NCBI GenBank assembly: GCA_002309425.1
Contig: DBXD01000028.1
Coordinates: 35,778-49,326, forward strand
Direction of reading: 5' to 3'
Origin: Cyanobacteria bacterium UBA1221
GTDB taxonomy: Bacteria > Cyanobacteriota > Vampirovibrionia > Gastranaerophilales > Gastranaerophilaceae
DNA length: 13,549 nt
Below, piece after piece: positions 6,976 to 13,549 of the stretch. The notes beneath the pieces were generated by a model. The model was given only the letters and a program-made list of their open reading frames with translations. It had not been told where the DNA came from and did no database searches. A program made the translations under genes and the position numbers. Each line of letters opens with the position of its first letter. The stretch's first letter is position 1.

Positions 6976-9900
6976 ATGTCACAACTTTCATCTAAAAAAA
7001 GAAGGGTAATTGTATCCATTTTATCCTTTTCAATGATAGCTCAGCAGTCGCTTTTACCCGTTTTTGCAAGTACAATTTCCGGTGCGGGTTCTGTAACCGG
7101 TGATAGTGTAATTCACAATACTGACGGTACTAATATATATAATATAGCACCGCAGGCATACAACGAGGACACAGGTTTTAGAAGATACGACAACTTTAAT
7201 CTGTCGGAAGGTGATATCGCAAACCTTATTTTTAAATGGTACGGTATTAAAAATGGTCATGCCGAACTAAAAGACCTGAAGAATTTTGTAAACCTTGTTC
7301 AGAACAGAATTAATATCAACGGTATCATTAATTCAATGAAAGACGGTCAGTTTACCGACGGTAATGTCGTGTTTGTTTCACCAAACGGCATGGTCGTTGG
7401 TGCAAGCGGTTTAATCAATGTGGGTTCTCTTTCGGTTGTTACCCCGACAGAAGAAGATTTTAAGAAATATACAGGCTTGTCCGAGCAATATGCTCCGATA
7501 TTAGCGCATCCGGAATCTCCCGAGTATGCAACATTAGTTGAGAGCATGGGCGGGGCAAATGTTACCGTAAACGGTAAAATTCTTGCAAGAAATGTGGTTA
7601 ATATAGATGCAGGTGATGTTGATTTATCAAACGGAAAGATTGTGACAGGTGTTAACAGTAATGACGGATTTACCCCGGAGGGCAGCTATCTTATTCAGCC
7701 TGATGATACGGGTGCGGGTGTAAATCAGTACGGTTTACCCAACAGAGTATTCTGGAATCAGAATTTTGGAACTGCAGATTCTATTTCAAGAGCACAAGAA
7801 TTATTTAATACTCTTGTTCATACTCATGTTACTGCCGGTGATTCTATAAGAAGCAAGAATGGTTTGATTTCAATAAAAGCATATGCCGAAGATGGCGGTA
7901 TCAAAGGTGACAGTACAACCCTGAAAAACTTTGCAGAAGTTTCAAATATTAACTTAAATAATATGGGTGGCGAAGGCCTTTCATATAATGGCGGCACAAT
8001 TCAAAACAACAAAGGAAATATTGATATCACAAATACCAATAAAGATGCATTGATTGCTTATGCATCAATTTATAATGTTTTAGGTGATACAAGTATTGTA
8101 AACAAAGACAAAGCTGTCACTATAAAGAATACCGGCATGATGAACATGGATGGTAATACGAATATTATCGCACAAAACGGTGTTCTTATTAATGATTCTC
8201 ATGTCTTGAATAAAAACGGTAATTTAACAATAACAAACTCAGGTTTAAATATTGATATTATCGGAAATTCAGATGTCGTAAATGAAATCGGAAATACATA
8301 TATAACAAACAAAGACAAAAGCTCCAGCATTAACATTGAAGCAAGTGTCAGAAATAAACAAGGAAGAATGCATATCAGTAATCTAAATACTGATGAAAAA
8401 GGAGGCATTTATATTTCAGGTAAAGCTGTAAACGATGGCGGTTTGTTAGAAATAATTAATAATGGCGGGCGCGGTATTAATATCAGCGGTCGTGTCGAAA
8501 ATTCCAAAGGTGTAACCAATATAAAGAATAACGCAACAGGTACAGACGGTATTAAACTTGCACCTACAGGAAAAATTATACAGGGTGAAGAATCACTAAA
8601 TATTGAAAATGATGCTGAAGGCGGTATTGATATCAGAGGAAATATAATCGGAAAAGATTATGCCAAAGTAAACGTTACAAGTAATAATTCCAATATTACC
8701 ATAGGTGATGAATCAACCGATAACAATATCTTGGCAAACGGCGATGTAACAATCAAAGTTAATAAAGGTAATGTCCTGAACAATGGTGTTAAACGTACTC
8801 ATATAAAGACAGAAGATGGTGCGCATTTAACAATTAATGTTGATCAGGGTTCAATCGGACAGGAAGTCGGTCCTTGTGCAGGTGGTGTATGTACAGGTGT
8901 CGGCCCTGTTGCAAGAGATCTTACAAAATCAATTAATATAAGCGTTGACGGTAATGTTACTGCTACAAGTACAAATTCCAGAGGCAGACATGATCATCCG
9001 CAAAGTAATTATGATGTCATCAATTTGGCAAGTTTGAACAAAGATATGAACGTTAATATTATTGATGCTGAAGGCAGAGTAATATTACTGGCAGATACAT
9101 TTGAAGAAGGTGCAGAAGGTGACGGAAGAGGCGGCGAAACTCCTTACGGTATTCATGCTGCAAACTATCATGACGACAATATCCCTCACATTCAGGGCGC
9201 CGGTATTTCAATCATAGCAAATGGTAATATTGGCGATGAAAAAGCGCCTATAACCTTCCGTCAGACAGAAGGAACATTTAACCAGCAGTTTGTAGAAGAT
9301 GGTTTTGTTCTTCAAAATGGTGAAGACGTACCCGGTTCTGTGGGACCTGCAATTTATAAATATGAACCTAATGCAAAATTTGGTATTGACATGCTTTCTA
9401 ACAAGGGCGATATAAATGTTGTTCAGACAGATAATAAGGATAATTCACCGAATGATGCAAATGTATGTTCAATGATTGCAAGAAACGGTAATATTAATGC
9501 TGAATTTTCAGGCAATACTTATATAGATGAGATTACTGCAAGCGGTGAAATTAATGTCGTAGATCGCGGTAAATATGTGATAATCAACAATTTGGGTACT
9601 GTTCCCAGATATGCTGAAAGCGGAGATTATTATGGCGGATATGACGTAAATAATTCACCTGAAAAAGTAACAGTAAAAGCTTTGGATTTGGCTGCTGTTA
9701 ATGCACCTACAAATGAACACCCGCACGGTACGGTTGTTATTAAAAACGGTGTAATTCGCGGCGAAGGTCTTGGCAGAGGACAGTTACCGAATAATCCTCA
9801 GGATTTGAATATTGTTGCAGATCATGCTTACGCAGGCGGCTATGAATTTATCATGGATCCTCATACAACCGATGAACAAGGCAGATTTACATATCACGAA

Positions 9901-11787
9901 AATGATGCAACAAATCCGATATATTTAGCTCAAGACCCTGATACTCGTGCGTCAATAAGAGTTACAGCGGTAAGACCGAGTGATGTTGAATCAATTTTTG
10001 AAGGTCCGAATCCTGAAAGACGTGTATATTATACAGGTCATGGCTCTGTTCAGCAGGATGACCCATATTATGATGGGGATGAAGAAGATCAGAATATCGT
10101 AATTCCGGAAGAAGAACAGGGTGATACTGATACAGACGTAGATACGGATACTGATATCGATACAGATACCGATACAGATACAGATACCGATACTGATACG
10201 GATAATGATACAGATACTGATAACGATACCGATACGGATACAGATACCGATACCGACACAGATATGGATACTGACTCCGATACGGATACAGATACCGATA
10301 TAGACACAGATACTGATACAGACACAGATACCGATACAGATACGGATAATGATACGGATACGGATGCTGATACAGATACTGATACGGATACAGATACCGA
10401 TACAGATACAGATACTGACTCCGATACAGATACCGATACAGATATAGATACAGACACCGATACTGATACAGATACCGATACCGACACGGATACGGATACC
10501 GACACGGATACCGATACCGACACGGATACAGATACGGATACGGATACTGATACGGATACTGATACGGATACTGATACCGATACTGATACAGATACAGATA
10601 CCGATACGGATACAGATACCGATACGGATACAGATACCGATACGGATACGGATACGGATACCGATACTGACACTGATACAGATACCGACACGGATACAGA
10701 TACCGATACCGACACGGATACGGATACGGATACCGATACTGACACTGATACAGATACCGACACGGATACAGATACAGATACCGACACAGATACGGACACC
10801 GATACGGATACCGATACAGATACGGATACCGATACCGACACGGATACCGATACGGATACGGATACAGATACCGACACGGATACGGATACAGATACCGACA
10901 CGGATACAGATACTGACACGGATACAGATACCGACACGGATACAGATACCGATACGGATACGGATACCGACACGGATACTGATACAGACACCGATACAGA
11001 TACAGATACGGATACAGATACCGACACAGATACGGACACCGATACGGATACCGATACTGACACCGATACCGATACGGATACAGATACCGACACGGATACC
11101 GATACCGATACAGATACGGATACGGATACAGATACCGACACGGATACAGATACAGACAATGATGCTGATGCCGATGCAGATGCTGATGCCGATGCGGATG
11201 CGGATGTAGATACAGATACCGATACAGACACGGATACGGATACAGATACCGACAATGACGCCGATGCTGATGCGGATGCCGACGCTGATGCGGATGCAGA
11301 TGTTGATACCGATACTGACACAGATACGGATACCGACAATGACGCCGATGCTGATGCAGATGCCGATACCGATGTAGATGCAGACACGGATACTGATGAT
11401 GATCCAGTAATTGAACCGGATGAAAAGGACAGGGCTCTCACACAGTTGAAAGATGTAGCTGATGTAGCACCGGCAATTGATAAACGTCAGTATATGAGGT
11501 TCAATGCATCTGAAGAATTGATTACAATGGAAGAAAATGCGAAAATCAATTCAATCCTTGATATATCCAGAGGCGGTATAGCAGTTACTCATGACCATCA
11601 GTTGAAAGCCGGAGATGTAATCCCTGTTTCGTTCAACTACGGTAATATGAATGTCAAGGCTGATGTTAAAGTCATAGCAGCTTCTGACAGACGTGCCGGA
11701 GCACAATTCATCAACCTGAGCGAAGCAACTGCAAATCAATTACTCTATATGAGTTTATTGATGGAAGGTAATCAGGCTAATAAATAA
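6976..11787 (+). CDS. Filamentous adhesin (LktA/FHA-like) with Asp-Thr stalk and C-terminal PilZ domain
   Basis: A 1603-residue exported protein; AAAGGAAG precedes the ATG. Residues 1-31 are a signal peptide (basic K-K-R-R, hydrophobic core, V-F-A cleavage). Residues 33-175 resemble the two-partner-secretion/haemagglutination domain, with N-V-V-F-V-S-P-N-G-M-V-V-G-A-S-G-L-I-N-V-G-S-L at 130-152; leukotoxin LktA-family adhesins share this layout. Residues about 200-1000 are a repetitive, Asn/Gly-rich sequence (G-N-x-x-I-x-N units) expected to form a beta-helix. Residues 1050-1475 are an almost pure Asp-Thr repeat with Asp-Ala blocks at the end. Residues 1502-1600 are a PilZ domain with R1504-QYM-R1508 and D1529-I-S1531-R-G-G1534, the two c-di-GMP-binding motifs. 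Adhesion role and export are inferred. A cytoplasmic-type receptor on an exported protein is unusual. The gene ends TAA-TAA before a strong terminator. No TpsB-like pore is in the window. Confidence 0.88.
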   Translation: MSQLSSKKRRVIVSILSFSMIAQQSLLPVFASTISGAGSVTGDSVIHNTDGTNIYNIAPQAYNEDTGFRRYDNFNLSEGDIANLIFKWYGIKNGHAELKDLKNFVNLVQNRININGIINSMKDGQFTDGNVVFVSPNGMVVGASGLINVGSLSVVTPTEEDFKKYTGLSEQYAPILAHPESPEYATLVESMGGANVTVNGKILARNVVNIDAGDVDLSNGKIVTGVNSNDGFTPEGSYLIQPDDTGAGVNQYGLPNRVFWNQNFGTADSISRAQELFNTLVHTHVTAGDSIRSKNGLISIKAYAEDGGIKGDSTTLKNFAEVSNINLNNMGGEGLSYNGGTIQNNKGNIDITNTNKDALIAYASIYNVLGDTSIVNKDKAVTIKNTGMMNMDGNTNIIAQNGVLINDSHVLNKNGNLTITNSGLNIDIIGNSDVVNEIGNTYITNKDKSSSINIEASVRNKQGRMHISNLNTDEKGGIYISGKAVNDGGLLEIINNGGRGINISGRVENSKGVTNIKNNATGTDGIKLAPTGKIIQGEESLNIENDAEGGIDIRGNIIGKDYAKVNVTSNNSNITIGDESTDNNILANGDVTIKVNKGNVLNNGVKRTHIKTEDGAHLTINVDQGSIGQEVGPCAGGVCTGVGPVARDLTKSINISVDGNVTATSTNSRGRHDHPQSNYDVINLASLNKDMNVNIIDAEGRVILLADTFEEGAEGDGRGGETPYGIHAANYHDDNIPHIQGAGISIIANGNIGDEKAPITFRQTEGTFNQQFVEDGFVLQNGEDVPGSVGPAIYKYEPNAKFGIDMLSNKGDINVVQTDNKDNSPNDANVCSMIARNGNINAEFSGNTYIDEITASGEINVVDRGKYVIINNLGTVPRYAESGDYYGGYDVNNSPEKVTVKALDLAAVNAPTNEHPHGTVVIKNGVIRGEGLGRGQLPNNPQDLNIVADHAYAGGYEFIMDPHTTDEQGRFTYHENDATNPIYLAQDPDTRASIRVTAVRPSDVESIFEGPNPERRVYYTGHGSVQQDDPYYDGDEEDQNIVIPEEEQGDTDTDVDTDTDIDTDTDTDTDTDTDTDNDTDTDNDTDTDTDTDTDTDMDTDSDTDTDTDIDTDTDTDTDTDTDTDNDTDTDADTDTDTDTDTDTDTDTDSDTDTDTDIDTDTDTDTDTDTDTDTDTDTDTDTDTDTDTDTDTDTDTDTDTDTDTDTDTDTDTDTDTDTDTDTDTDTDTDTDTDTDTDTDTDTDTDTDTDTDTDTDTDTDTDTDTDTDTDTDTDTDTDTDTDTDTDTDTDTDTDTDTDTDTDTDTDTDTDTDTDTDTDTDTDTDTDTDTDTDTDTDTDTDTDTDTDTDTDTDTDTDTDTDTDTDTDTDTDTDTDTDTDTDTDTDTDTDTDTDTDTDNDADADADADADADADVDTDTDTDTDTDTDTDNDADADADADADADADVDTDTDTDTDTDNDADADADADTDVDADTDTDDDPVIEPDEKDRALTQLKDVADVAPAIDKRQYMRFNASEELITMEENAKINSILDISRGGIAVTHDHQLKAGDVIPVSFNYGNMNVKADVKVIAASDRRAGAQFINLSEATANQLLYMSLLMEGNQANK
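10123..11400 (+). repeat. Degenerate hexamer array GAY-ACN encoding the Asp-Thr stalk
   Basis: About 213 six-base units, each encoding Asp plus mostly Thr. The Asp codon is GAT or GAC and the Thr codon varies freely among ACA, ACG, ACC and ACT. The 5' fifth is interrupted by Asn, Ser, Met, Ile, Val and Ala, the middle is pure Asp-Thr, and the 3' quarter changes to Asp-Ala blocks. Longer identical blocks show segmental duplication: 10645-10698 equals 10717-10770 (72-bp shift), and a block starting at 10771 recurs at 11011 (240-bp shift). All shifts are multiples of 6, so length change never breaks the frame. By analogy with staphylococcal Ser-Asp repeats, it may act as an extended, negatively charged and possibly glycosylated stalk (inference). 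Confidence 0.95.
11155..11400 (+). repeat. Three tandem Asp-Asn/Asp-Ala modules ending the stalk
   Basis: Three copies begin with GAC-AAT at 11155, 11251 and 11335, giving modules of 96 bp, 84 bp and a shorter last one. Each reads Asp-Asn, then a run of Asp-Ala, then Asp-Val and Asp-Thr. They sit between the pure Asp-Thr part and the short linker to PilZ, so they are a distinct sub-domain of the stalk produced by tandem duplication. Confidence 0.85.
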
Positions 11788-11810
11788 TAAAAAATAACCT
11801 AAAATATTTC

Positions 11811-11842
11811 AGGAGCCGGATTTATAGTCCGGCTCTTGTTTT
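11811..11842 (+). terminator. Rho-independent terminator of the adhesin gene
   Basis: GAGCCGGA (11813-11820) pairs perfectly with TCCGGCTC (11828-11835) around a 7-nt loop, extended by a G-U and an A-T pair, then followed by TTGTTTT. It lies 24 bp after the adhesin stop codon and insulates the following tRNA gene. Confidence 0.9.
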
Positions 11843-11848
11843 GCATTA

Positions 11849-11876
11849 TTGACAAAACATTTTTATGTAATAGAAT
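11849..11876 (+). promoter_or_regulatory. Promoter of tRNA-Gln
   Basis: A perfect -35 TTGACA (11849-11854) and a -10 TAGAAT (11871-11876, five of six) are separated by 16 bp. Predicted transcription start is near 11883, some 9 nt before the mature tRNA 5' end. It begins directly after the adhesin terminator. Confidence 0.7.
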
Positions 11877-11891
11877 AGGTACTGTGAATAT

Positions 11892-11963
11892 TGGGATGTC
11901 GCCAAGTGGTAAGGCACCTGGTTTTGGTCCAGGCATTCGGAGGTTCGAGTCCTTCCATCCCAG
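11892..11963 (+). tRNA. tRNA-Gln (anticodon TTG)
   Basis: A complete 72-nt cloverleaf: acceptor TGGGATG/CATCCCA, D-stem GCC/GGC, anticodon stem CCTGG/CCAGG with loop TTTTGGT (anticodon TTG reading CAA), five-base variable region, T-stem GGAGG/CCTTC (one G-T) with loop TTCGAGT, and discriminator G. The U1-A72 pair is typical of glutamine tRNAs. The CCA end is not encoded, so it would be added after transcription. It has its own promoter and terminator and is a single-gene unit. Confidence 0.97.
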
Positions 11964-11970
11964 ATAATTA

Positions 11971-12000
11971 AGACTCTTGCAGAAAAGCAGGAGTCTTTTT
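11971..12000 (+). terminator. Rho-independent terminator of tRNA-Gln
   Basis: AGACTCTTGC (11971-11980) pairs with GCAGGAGTCT (11987-11996) through ten pairs including one G-U, around a 6-nt loop, and runs into five T residues. It is 7 nt past the tRNA 3' end. Confidence 0.9.
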
Positions 12001-12002
12001 GT

Positions 12003-12134
12003 GGAATGGAGTACTCTCACCTCATGTATTTTGCTCTCGATGTCGCAAAATACGAGGTAAGCTATGCATACAAATTCGTACGGCTCAAATTTCATATTTT
12101 CGTCTACGCTTTTGTAGAGTTCTTCCATCCCGGA
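12003..12134. other. Structured intergenic element after tRNA-Gln
   Basis: This 130-bp stretch is visibly less AT-rich than its flanks. It contains a long hairpin: 12019-12023 with 12054-12058 (ACCTC/GAGGT), a 2-nt bulge, then 12026-12034 with 12045-12053 (GTATTTTGC/GCAAAATAC), loop of 10 nt. It also holds the palindromes GAGTACTC and GTATGCATAC. On the minus strand it reads openly from an ATG at 12128 as a protein-like string (start M-E-E-L-Y-K-S-V-D-E-N), but that frame continues backwards through the tRNA and has no ribosome-binding site. It could be a small RNA, a dispersed repeat, a short decayed gene or an integration remnant. I cannot choose between these. Confidence 0.35.
12117..12134 (+). 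repeat. Imperfect copy of the tRNA-Gln 3' end (possible att remnant)
   Basis: These 18 bases match the tRNA 3' end at 11947-11964 in the same orientation at 16 of 18 positions, differing only at C/T and A/G transitions. Integrative elements often use tRNA 3' ends as attachment sites and leave a second copy at the far end. Only 152 bp lie between the copies and there is no integrase, so at most it is a relic. Confidence 0.4.
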
Positions 12135-12162
12135 GAGTCGAAAGGAAAAATCCAAAACATGT

Positions 12163-12201
12163 AAAAATATTTTTTGTCCGTTAATTTGGACTTATATTTT
12201 T
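12163..12201. terminator. Inverted repeat, possible bidirectional terminator
   Basis: AAAAATAT (12163-12170) is the reverse complement of ATATTTTT (12194-12201), and inside it GTCC (12176-12179) pairs with GGAC (12188-12191) around an 8-nt loop. The low G+C stem and the T-rich edges on both strands suggest a weak bidirectional terminator or merely AT-rich symmetry. An 18-bp near-palindrome (12216-12233) follows, 37 bp before the next gene's start. Confidence 0.3.
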
Positions 12202-12269
12202 GTGCAAAAAAACTCAGATTTTTATAAAAGTCTAGCAAAAATTTTTCTTCACGGGTTATTATATTTAGT

Positions 12270-13549
12270 ATGAAGGTTGCCCGATTTCAGAACGATATAC
12301 ATTATAAGGAAACTAAGGAACCAAATTTTAAGGGAAATCCCCTTATAGGTTTGGCAACATATCTTGATGAGAGAGTTATGTTGGGAAAAGCGGTTTTGGA
12401 TATTACCGCATTTGAGGCCCCGCAAATTATAATGGCTAACAATAATGATGAGCGTAGAGAAAGGTTTAATAAATCATTATTCGGCTTTTCTTTGGGGTAC
12501 TTATCTCCGTTGATTACCCTGCCTCTGACAAATAGGCTTGCAATGAAATATATTGCTAAATTAACTCCGAAACTTTCGGCAACAGAAAGTAATCTGATTC
12601 ATATTTCAAATAAATACCTGAAAAATAAAGAAGTGTTGAAAGAGGGTATTAAACTTCTGGAAAAAGAGAAAAATACACCGAAATTGCAAGATGAAAATCT
12701 GTTAAAGAGAATTGTGAAACATCTGTTTAAAGAAGAAAAAACGGATTACTCTCAAATAATTGAAAAGTGCGGCGGGGATTATGAAGTATTAAGGAAAAAA
12801 CTTATAAATGCAAAAAATGCAGTTTTGGCATTTGATTTGCTGTTTACATCCGCATCAATCGGATGTGTAGGCTTTTTCAATAATTGGCAGACTAAGCGTA
12901 AAACCAAACAAGACGGATATTCCGCAGAGTTTTCAATGGCGGATAAAGATGTTGTGGAAAAACGTGCGGAAAACTTTAAAAAGAAAGAACCGCTGAGGAA
13001 AACAGCGTGGCTCGGAATATTGGCGGCCTTAACATTAAGTCCTTTACTGCTCAGAAAAGGTTTAATCTCACAAAAGCCGACGGCTTTTAATAATTACATC
13101 AAAAAATTTGCTCCGAAGTTTGATTACGCAGACGGAATATTTATGAGCCGTTTAATTTTGTTATTGGGTACTTTGGGTGTTCAGTCAGGCATAATCCTTG
13201 CATCAAGAAACAAAACCGAATTAAAGGATACATCAACCAGAAGTGCCGTATCAACAATAGCCTTTTTCGGCGGAGATATACTTATCGGCAGTATATTGGG
13301 CAGACTGTCGGATAAGTATTTAAAAACTAATTTGATAAACAGAGATGCGGAAAAATCATTCCTGAATAAATTAATTCCTCCGACAAGAAAATTGAAAGAC
13401 TTGGCGCCGAGGGACAGAAAAATCGGTGCTGCGTTGTATTGGATAAATCTTGCTATGCTTAGTGCGTGTATGGGTTTTGGTATGCCGCACCTTATAAACA
13501 AAATGATTAGGCACGATGTTCAAAAAGATGTTCAGTCGCAAAATAAAAC
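12270..13549 (+). CDS. Multi-pass membrane protein, unknown, 3' end outside window
   Basis: An open frame from the first ATG (12270-12272) runs 426 codons to the right edge with no stop. An in-frame TAA at 12225 excludes a longer start. The N-terminus carries P-N-F-K-G-N-P (residues 18-24), similar to the short aromatic motif in other proteins of this window. Likely membrane segments are near residues 70-88, 184-203, 246-262, 290-311, 325-345 and 386-404. Between the first two lies a 90-residue soluble part rich in Lys and Glu, probably helical. I recognise no family. There is no clear ribosome-binding site; a TATTAT at 12257-12262 would place the transcription start at about the ATG, so a leaderless message is possible but no -35 supports it. 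The overall pattern resembles lineage-specific hypothetical proteins of gut Melainabacteria (inference). Confidence 0.8.
   Translation, partial: MKVARFQNDIHYKETKEPNFKGNPLIGLATYLDERVMLGKAVLDITAFEAPQIIMANNNDERRERFNKSLFGFSLGYLSPLITLPLTNRLAMKYIAKLTPKLSATESNLIHISNKYLKNKEVLKEGIKLLEKEKNTPKLQDENLLKRIVKHLFKEEKTDYSQIIEKCGGDYEVLRKKLINAKNAVLAFDLLFTSASIGCVGFFNNWQTKRKTKQDGYSAEFSMADKDVVEKRAENFKKKEPLRKTAWLGILAALTLSPLLLRKGLISQKPTAFNNYIKKFAPKFDYADGIFMSRLILLLGTLGVQSGIILASRNKTELKDTSTRSAVSTIAFFGGDILIGSILGRLSDKYLKTNLINRDAEKSFLNKLIPPTRKLKDLAPRDRKIGAALYWINLAMLSACMGFGMPHLINKMIRHDVQKDVQSQNK

Noticed and set aside
10089..11441. A 450-codon minus-strand frame of Ser-Val repeats
   Set aside because: It is the reverse reading of the Asp-Thr hexamer array. 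The repeat cannot produce stops in that frame, and there is no independent start signal.
11799..12155. A 118-codon minus-strand frame from a TTG start
   Set aside because: It runs straight through the tRNA-Gln gene and both terminators in antisense. The W-K-D-S-N-L-R-M-P-G-P-K-P-G-A-L-P string is the well-known false translation of tRNA DNA.
13181..13501. A 106-codon minus-strand frame at the right end
   Set aside because: It is opposite the partial membrane protein, which reads openly for the full 426 codons to the edge.
1..13549. CRISPR array, insertion sequence or phage genes
   Set aside because: No spaced direct repeats of CRISPR type, no transposase or integrase motif and no terminal inverted repeats were seen. 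The only large repeat is the coding hexamer array.

Overview
The window is AT-rich bacterial DNA with a Gram-negative type envelope repertoire. It most resembles the gut lineage Gastranaerophilales/Melainabacteria (non-photosynthetic relatives of Cyanobacteria). This is an inference from three things: a filamentous adhesin with a two-partner-secretion-like N-terminus, an AsmA-like lipid-transport protein, and several lineage-type hypothetical proteins with a short aromatic 'F-[KRG]-[AG]' motif near the N-terminus. No ribosomal RNA or universal marker is present to prove the taxonomy.

Layout, left to right. (1) Minus strand, running off the left edge: an exported WG-repeat protein. (2) Plus strand, divergent from it: an unknown protein with about eight membrane segments, whose better start is an internal ATG at 877. 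(3) A small hypothetical protein carrying an internally duplicated SNAY...EW.HP motif. (4) Convergent to that, on the minus strand: a membrane-anchored protein with an HEXXH (HEIRH) zinc-metallopeptidase-like site. (5) Plus strand, from a TTG start behind an extended -10 promoter: a 925-residue AsmA-like protein. (6) A 478-bp non-coding leader region whose last third can fold into a compact multi-helix RNA. (7) A 1603-residue exported filamentous adhesin (leukotoxin/FHA-like) with a beta-helix-type region, a Asp-Thr repeat stalk of over 400 residues, and a C-terminal PilZ domain with both c-di-GMP-binding motifs intact. A clear terminator follows. (8) tRNA-Gln(TTG) with its own promoter and terminator, then a structured intergenic stretch that contains an imperfect copy of the tRNA 3' end. 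(9) A partial multi-pass membrane protein running off the right edge.

How the genes fit together. Most encode envelope or surface components: WG-repeat protein, membrane proteins, AsmA-like lipid bridge and giant adhesin. The AsmA-like protein probably supports outer-membrane lipid supply, while the adhesin is displayed outside. The standout is the adhesin's PilZ domain. PilZ is normally a cytoplasmic c-di-GMP receptor, yet here it ends a protein that starts with an export signal and is separated from the adhesive part by a highly acidic Asp-Thr/Asp-Ala stalk. No secretion partner (TpsB-type pore), cyclase or phosphodiesterase is visible in the window.
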